From: JAZKFR01 sp040386295
Lineage (GTDB): Bacteria; Pseudomonadota; Gammaproteobacteria; Burkholderiales; Rhodocyclaceae
NCBI GenBank assembly: GCA_040386295.1
Contig: JAZKFR010000036.1
Location: 1-9,375 of the forward strand
Reading direction: 5' to 3'
Length of the DNA stretch: 9,375 bases
Part shown: in pieces, positions 6,629 through 9,375 of the stretch
Position numbering within the stretch: the stretch's first letter is position 1
Layout of the letters: every line of letters starts with the position of its first letter
The notes under the pieces: generated by a model
What the model was told of the DNA's origin: nothing
What the model saw: only the letters and a program-made list of their open reading frames with translations
Databases searched by the model: none
Program-made: the position numbers and the translations under genes

Positions 6629-8059
6629 CTAAATCCCTCTATCAATGGCACTGCTTGCCTCAGTTGAGCGAAGAGCAGGCGCTATCGACGGCGTTTGCGC
6701 AGGCTCATCGCCGAGCGTAAATAAACGATCGATCGCCAAGGCATCGTCGACCTGCAAGGTGCCGGCTGCCGCTCTCAATTTAAAACAGGTGCCGATTTGC
6801 TCGTAACGCGCTTTGCGCAAATCGCGTTTTGCGCCAGCGAGTTGCTGCAAAGCTTGTAAGTGCTCAAGCGGCGACTTAAGACCCAAAACAAAAGACCGCT
6901 CCGCCGTTTGCACAGCACTCTGCGCCGCACGCAAGCCTTGCACGCCGGCTTGCGCCCGCGCACTCGCCGCTTGCCCGTTGAACCAAGCTTGCTGACTGGC
7001 GAACTGCGCCGCACGCCGCGCCGATTCCAAATCCAGGCGCGCTTTTCTCTGCAAAGCAAGCGCCTCATCGACCTTGCCCGACTGCGTTCCACCCGAAAAC
7101 AAAGGGAGGTTGAACTGCACGCCGATCGTGTTTTGCTTGATGTCGTAACCCGCTTGCCCCGGAAAACCACCGACTGCCTGGCTGTTTTTACTGTAGTTGG
7201 CAACCAGATCGAGCGTCGCCTGATGCCCGGCACGCTGCTTCTCCAATTCGTTTTCGGCACTCGCCAAGGCCTGCTGCGCGGCACGCACATGCGGATTATT
7301 TGCTTCAACGAGATGTAACCATTGCGCCAGAGTTTCGGCATCGCGAGGCTTAGCGAAGCGCAACTCGCTCGCTTCATCGCGCAGCGACGCCAGCCGCAAA
7401 CCTTCCGGCAGCATCACCAACTGCTCGAGCGCGGCTTGCCGAATGTGCATCTCATTTGCCGCTGCCAAGTTCTCTGCCAACGCCTGCTCGTGCTTAGCCT
7501 GTGCTTCGACGAGCGCCGGCAGGCTAAGCGAACCCACATCGGCGCCACGCTGAGCGACGTCGAATTGATGCTGTGTCACCGCCAATTGCCGCTCTGCGTA
7601 TTCGAGCGCATCGCGCGCAGCCAAAACGTCGAACCAACTGCTCGCCAATTTACTGAGCAAGTCCTGTTGCGCCGCCAACAGTTGCTGCTCGGCCTGCTGC
7701 ATAACCGCCTCAGCCTGACGCAGACCGGCGGTATTGGCCGTTCGCCAGAGCGGCTGCGTTAAGTTCAATTGCTGCGCGTGACTGTTATAACGATCGAGCA
7801 AACTCGGTGTCGGCGGCGCCGTGCGCGTGACGTAGTCGCGCCGATTGAGGTTGCTATTTGCGCTCAGGCTGAGCTGCGGCAATAGCGCGCCAAAAGCTTG
7901 CTGCGTACGCGCTGCCGCCGCATCGCGGGCTGCAGCGGCAGCGCCATAAACCGGCTCTTCGCGCAAAGCGCGTTCGAACAACACAGACAACGCTTGCGCC
8001 GAACACGCGCTGGACAGGCATAACAGCGCAGCGGGCAACGCCTTGAGAACTCGTTTCAT
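6629..8059 (-). CDS. TolC-family outer-membrane efflux/secretion channel
   Basis: A 476-residue outer-membrane channel subunit, close to E. coli TolC in size. A Sec signal peptide spans 1-23 (MKRVLKALPAALLCLSSAC start) with probable cleavage after AQA; the cysteine at 19 lacks a proper lipobox. The mature part has two outer-membrane-efflux repeats, about 24-220 and 245-430, rich in Ala/Gln/Leu coiled-coil helices. The beta-strand signatures LNLTQPLWR (98-106) and IGVQFNLPLFSGG (312-324) match the TolC pattern, and each repeat has the usual break (GSLSLPALVEAQA at 176-188; LKSPLEHLQALQQLAGAKRDL near 394-414). The C-terminus, 440-476, is low complexity. It is the first gene of the operon. AAGGAG lies 11 nt upstream of the ATG, a somewhat long spacing. 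The ATG also overlaps, as ATGA, the stop of a frame entering from an upstream transposase remnant. It is expected to pair with the two HlyD-type adaptors downstream. Confidence 0.95.
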   Translation of the reverse strand: MKRVLKALPAALLCLSSACSAQALSVLFERALREEPVYGAAAAARDAAAARTQQAFGALLPQLSLSANSNLNRRDYVTRTAPPTPSLLDRYNSHAQQLNLTQPLWRTANTAGLRQAEAVMQQAEQQLLAAQQDLLSKLASSWFDVLAARDALEYAERQLAVTQHQFDVAQRGADVGSLSLPALVEAQAKHEQALAENLAAANEMHIRQAALEQLVMLPEGLRLASLRDEASELRFAKPRDAETLAQWLHLVEANNPHVRAAQQALASAENELEKQRAGHQATLDLVANYSKNSQAVGGFPGQAGYDIKQNTIGVQFNLPLFSGGTQSGKVDEALALQRKARLDLESARRAAQFASQQAWFNGQAASARAQAGVQGLRAAQSAVQTAERSFVLGLKSPLEHLQALQQLAGAKRDLRKARYEQIGTCFKLRAAAGTLQVDDALAIDRLFTLGDEPAQTPSIAPALRSTEASSAIDRGI

Positions 8060-8102
8060 AGTGCCTGTCGCTCCTTCGGCAGCGTCGCTTCAGCGTCGTT
8101 TG

Positions 8103-8134
8103 AGCGCTTGCGCTGCCGCCCGTTGAACACGGGC
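8103..8134 (-). promoter_or_regulatory. Two adjacent inverted repeats in the leader before the TolC-family gene
   Basis: The roughly 80 bp between the ISAs1 remnant and the TolC-family start holds GCCCGT/ACGGGC (8118-8123 with 8129-8134, 5-nt loop) and, 3 bp away, AGCGC/GCGCT (8103-8107 with 8110-8114). Neither is followed by a T run, so they are not intrinsic terminators. They could be an operator or a structured leader. I see no good -35/-10 pair in this stretch, so the operon promoter probably lies further upstream, in or beyond the transposase remnants. Confidence 0.3.
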
Positions 8135-8142
8135 AAGCGAAG

Positions 8143-8376
8143 CCAATGGGCCCGCACCACGTTGTCCAGTGTGCTGGCCTCGGGCGCGATGCTGCCGATG
8201 TAGCGGCGGCGCGCGTGGCTTGTTTTACCGTTGCTTGTGCGTTCCGTTTCGATCACCGCGAACATGCGCAGATCCGCCCATTTCTGGGGCGCGGCCAGGC
8301 ATTCCAACTGGGAGAACGCCCAGCAGCGACGAACCGCCAAACGACCATGATCCTTTTCCACCGATTCGCTATAGGT
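8143..8376 (-). pseudogene. ISAs1-family transposase remnant, internal C-terminal fragment
   Basis: The minus frame through this stretch reads TYSESVEKDHGRLAVRRCW, then WADLRMFAVIETERTSNGKT, then RRRYIGSIAP and VVRAHW. This is the order of the ISAs1-family signature (HGRIE-R, W-L-VE-ER, YYISS, V-R-HW). Full-length proteins of the family are several hundred residues; only about 78 remain. The copy begins abruptly at the joint with an IS66-type fragment near 8371-8376. Family similarity stops after RAHW (about 8143), where GIENSLHW would be expected. The frame then runs 28 unrelated codons into a TGA that overlaps the TolC-family ATG. It is non-functional. Confidence 0.8.
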
Positions 8377-8654
8377 GTGTGTAGGCGGATGGCGGGGGTG
8401 TTTGGGGCTAGGGGTTCGCGGTCGATGCGCCTTGTTTGAGTTGAGCCCTGCGTGACGGAGATTAGCGTTAGGGCTTGAGTGATAGGCGCTAGCGGATTCA
8501 ATTGACCAGCGAGTTCTTTGGTGCGCCAGTGATTAAAGTTTTTGAGCCGAATGCTTTGCTGCGCGCAGTAGGCCCGCTGTGTCAGTCCGCTTTGTCGCCA
8601 GCCTGAAAGGTGGCTGACCCAGTGGGTGGCTTGGGCTTGGGTTTGTCTGTTCAT
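8371..8654 (-). pseudogene. IS66-family accessory protein TnpA remnant, fused to the ISAs1 fragment
   Basis: From an ATG at 8652-8654 the frame reads MNRQTQAQATHWVSHLSGWR, QSGLTQRAYCAQQ and NHWRTKELAG. This is the usual start of IS66-type TnpA proteins: a tryptophan, the phrase SGLSQRAYC-Q, then F-YWR, a small helix-turn-helix. It continues with ALTLISV and AIRLHTP near residues 61-93, then meets the ISAs1-like sequence out of frame at about 8371-8376. The open frame runs on to 8253, but that tail is a shadow of the ISAs1 remnant. The TnpB and transposase genes of the element are missing. The left end of the IS may be near 8704, where the minus strand reads GGAAGCGCGCGTCAGGCG; this boundary is a guess. 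Confidence 0.72.
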
Positions 8655-8704
8655 GTGTTTTGCCCTTGCGTGTTGGCAGGCCGTTTCGCCTGACGCGCGC
8701 TTCC

Positions 8705-8846
8705 CAGAAATTCCCTCGTTGTCAAATCGATGCCACTAGACACACTCCATTGCGCTCGTTGGAGCAAATTTGGAGCAATCTGAACGACTCAAGGGAGGAC
8801 AAACATCGGAAAGGTGTAATTAACCTTCACAATCAATTCGTTAGTA
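8705..8846. other. Gene-free stretch between the tRNA 3' end and the IS66 remnant
   Basis: No gene is recognised. It contains a 9-bp direct repeat, TTGGAGCAA, at 8759-8767 and 8770-8778 (period 11). It also has a weak stem, AAGGT/ACCTT, at 8811-8827, downstream of the tRNA on the minus strand and without a clean T tract. A plus-strand open frame running through here into the tRNA complement is an artefact of the tRNA antisense sequence. Confidence 0.5.
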
Positions 8847-8921
8847 TGGTGCGAGCGGAGGGCTTCGAACCCCCGACCCCCGCCGTGTGAAGGCGATGCT
8901 CTACCCCTGAGCTACGCTCGC
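8847..8921 (-). tRNA. tRNA-Val (anticodon CAC)
   Basis: The minus strand folds into a complete 75-nt cloverleaf. The 7-bp acceptor pairs GCGAGCG (8921-8915) with CGCTCGC (8857-8851). The D arm is GCTC/GAGC, the anticodon stem TCGCC/GGCGG with loop TTCACAC, and the variable loop GGGTC. The T arm is GGGGG/CCCTC with loop TTCGAAG. The discriminator A is followed by an encoded CCA. The loop centre gives anticodon CAC, which reads valine codon GTG. It sits just upstream of the IS scar and the export operon on the same strand, so its 3' end is a plausible integration point for mobile DNA. Confidence 0.95.
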
Positions 8922-8974
8922 AACAATATGAAAAACAAGGGCTAATAACAGAAGAAAAACAACAAAGGGGGCGG

Positions 8975-9003
8975 ATTAAAGCACACCTCAAGAGGTGGGT
9001 CAA
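8975..9003 (-). promoter_or_regulatory. Sigma70-type, stringent-like promoter of tRNA-Val
   Basis: On the minus strand TTGACC (9003-8998) and TTTAAT (8980-8975) are separated by exactly 17 bp. Immediately after the -10 comes CCGCCCCC, a GC-rich discriminator typical of stable-RNA promoters under stringent control. Transcription would start near 8968, about 47 nt before the mature tRNA 5' end. The spacer contains the palindrome CACCTC-AA-GAGGTG (8984-8997). Confidence 0.72.
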
Positions 9004-9169
9004 TTCTGTAGCCTGCGTACAGGCTTTGAACCGCCTCTGGCCGGGCAAAACCTGCTTTGCGCCCGCTGCTCAATCAAGCCATAAAACAAGCTGCACAGCC
9101 TGTGCCAAAGAGGGCAAGCCAGCTCAAGCTAAGCCGGATTGACTTGAACAATCTTGAACAATCGAACGA
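9004..9169. other. Gene-free stretch between the tRNA promoter and the right repeat arm
   Basis: No coding sequence is recognised. Notable small structures are a hairpin AGCCTG-CGTA-CAGGCT at 9010-9025 and a perfect tandem repeat of CTTGAACAAT at 9143-9162, the latter lying 7 bp from the inner end of the right inverted-repeat arm. Confidence 0.5.
9143..9162. repeat. Tandem 10-bp direct repeat next to the right repeat arm
   Basis: Two head-to-tail copies of CTTGAACAAT, followed by a partial third (CGAAC). The position, 7 bp inside the right inverted-repeat arm, could be coincidence or part of an insertion target. Confidence 0.7.
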
Positions 9170-9225
9170 AAAGACCTCTGCACAACCGTAGCGCGCCACA
9201 AAGACAAGCCTGAAGACCGGCTTGC
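9170..9225. repeat. Right arm of the ~56-bp inverted repeat flanking the locus
   Basis: Reverse complement of 1-56 with a single mismatch (9217 against 9). It starts AAAGACCTCTGCACAACC at its inner end and contains the hairpin CAAGCC/GGCTTG at 9205-9224, which is also kept in the left arm. The mismatch falls in the hairpin loop. Together the two arms bracket the operon, IS scar and tRNA. Confidence 0.93.
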
Positions 9226-9375
9226 GCCCATCACGCCCACTTAATCATGCCCTCCTCTCGCCGACCCAAGCAAAAAAATAAACGAGTCAGTGAGCACGCC
9301 ACTCGAGGCAGAAAACGCCCTAGCCACCAACATAAACGTCTTCACCCAACGCCTGCTTTCCCCTCGCCCACAAGT
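9226..9375. other. Unassigned sequence outside the right repeat arm, cut by the window edge
   Basis: Three frames are open and none is recognised. A plus-strand frame from ATG 9247 gives a very basic peptide running off the edge. A plus-strand frame from GTG 9290 begins VSTPLEAENALATNINVFTQ and also runs off. A minus-strand frame entering from the edge ends at TAA 9241-9243 with FIFLLGSARGGHD. If the repeat arm is an IS end, one of these could be the edge of its transposase, but I cannot tell which. Confidence 0.4.

Noticed and set aside
6601..6631. The TAG of the TolC-family gene is in frame with the GAF/HlyD start, suggesting a readthrough fusion
   Set aside because: Same-frame neighbours occur by chance one time in three. 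There is no readthrough context, and an outer-membrane signal-peptide protein fused to a protein with a cytoplasmic N-terminus makes no topological sense.
6629..8059. TolC-family protein as a lipoprotein (cysteine 19)
   Set aside because: The residues before the cysteine, SSA, do not fit a lipobox, and an AQA signal-peptidase I site follows.
8253..8370. C-terminal half of the IS66-type open frame
   Set aside because: It is out-of-frame reading of the ISAs1 remnant, which has clear family motifs in the neighbouring frame.
8660..9048. Open frames on both strands across the tRNA, with the phrases RAEGFEPPTPAV and SSGVEHRLHTAGVGGSKPSA
   Set aside because: These are well-known artefacts of translating tRNA genes and their complements; the cloverleaf explains the sequence.
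1..9375. CRISPR arrays, toxin-antitoxin pairs or phage genes
   Set aside because: No regularly spaced repeats, no small paired genes with recognisable motifs and no phage structural genes were seen.

Overview
The window reads as an accessory region of a Gram-negative proteobacterium, probably gamma- or betaproteobacterial. The evidence is a TolC-family outer-membrane channel, HlyD-type periplasmic adaptors, proteobacterial-looking transposase remnants (IS66 and ISAs1 families), and a tRNA gene with an encoded CCA end and a sigma70-type stable-RNA promoter. All recognisable genes lie on the minus strand.

From right to left, i.e. in the direction of transcription: (i) 9226-9375 is unassigned sequence outside one arm of an inverted repeat. 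(ii) 9170-9225 is that arm, about 56 bp, matched in inverted orientation by 1-56. (iii) 8847-9003 holds a tRNA-Val(CAC) gene with its promoter. (iv) 8143-8704 holds a scar in which an IS66-family TnpA remnant is joined to an ISAs1-family transposase remnant. (v) 458-8059 is a compact four-gene operon. (vi) 57-457 has no recognised gene, and 1-56 is the other repeat arm.

The operon is the centrepiece. Its order is a TolC-family outer-membrane protein, a tandem-GAF/HlyD fusion adaptor, a PqqD-like/M50 metalloprotease/HlyD fusion, and a SecA-like ATPase overlapping the preceding gene by 8 bp. Together these supply an outer-membrane duct, two membrane-anchored periplasmic adaptors, a multi-spanning inner-membrane protein with an HEXXH site, and a cytosolic ATPase. 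No ABC, RND or MFS pump is encoded here. The SecA-like protein keeps both nucleotide-binding domains and the preprotein-binding region. It ends early in the helical scaffold, so it lacks the helical wing, two-helix finger and zinc C-terminus of housekeeping SecA.

The simplest reading, which is inference, is a dedicated tripartite export machine. In it a truncated SecA paralogue replaces the usual ABC or RND motor, and the M50/HlyD protein supplies the inner-membrane platform and possibly substrate cleavage. The GAF domains may gate it in response to a cytoplasmic signal. No substrate gene is visible in the window. The inverted 56-bp repeats, the tRNA and the transposase scars suggest that the locus was acquired or rearranged.
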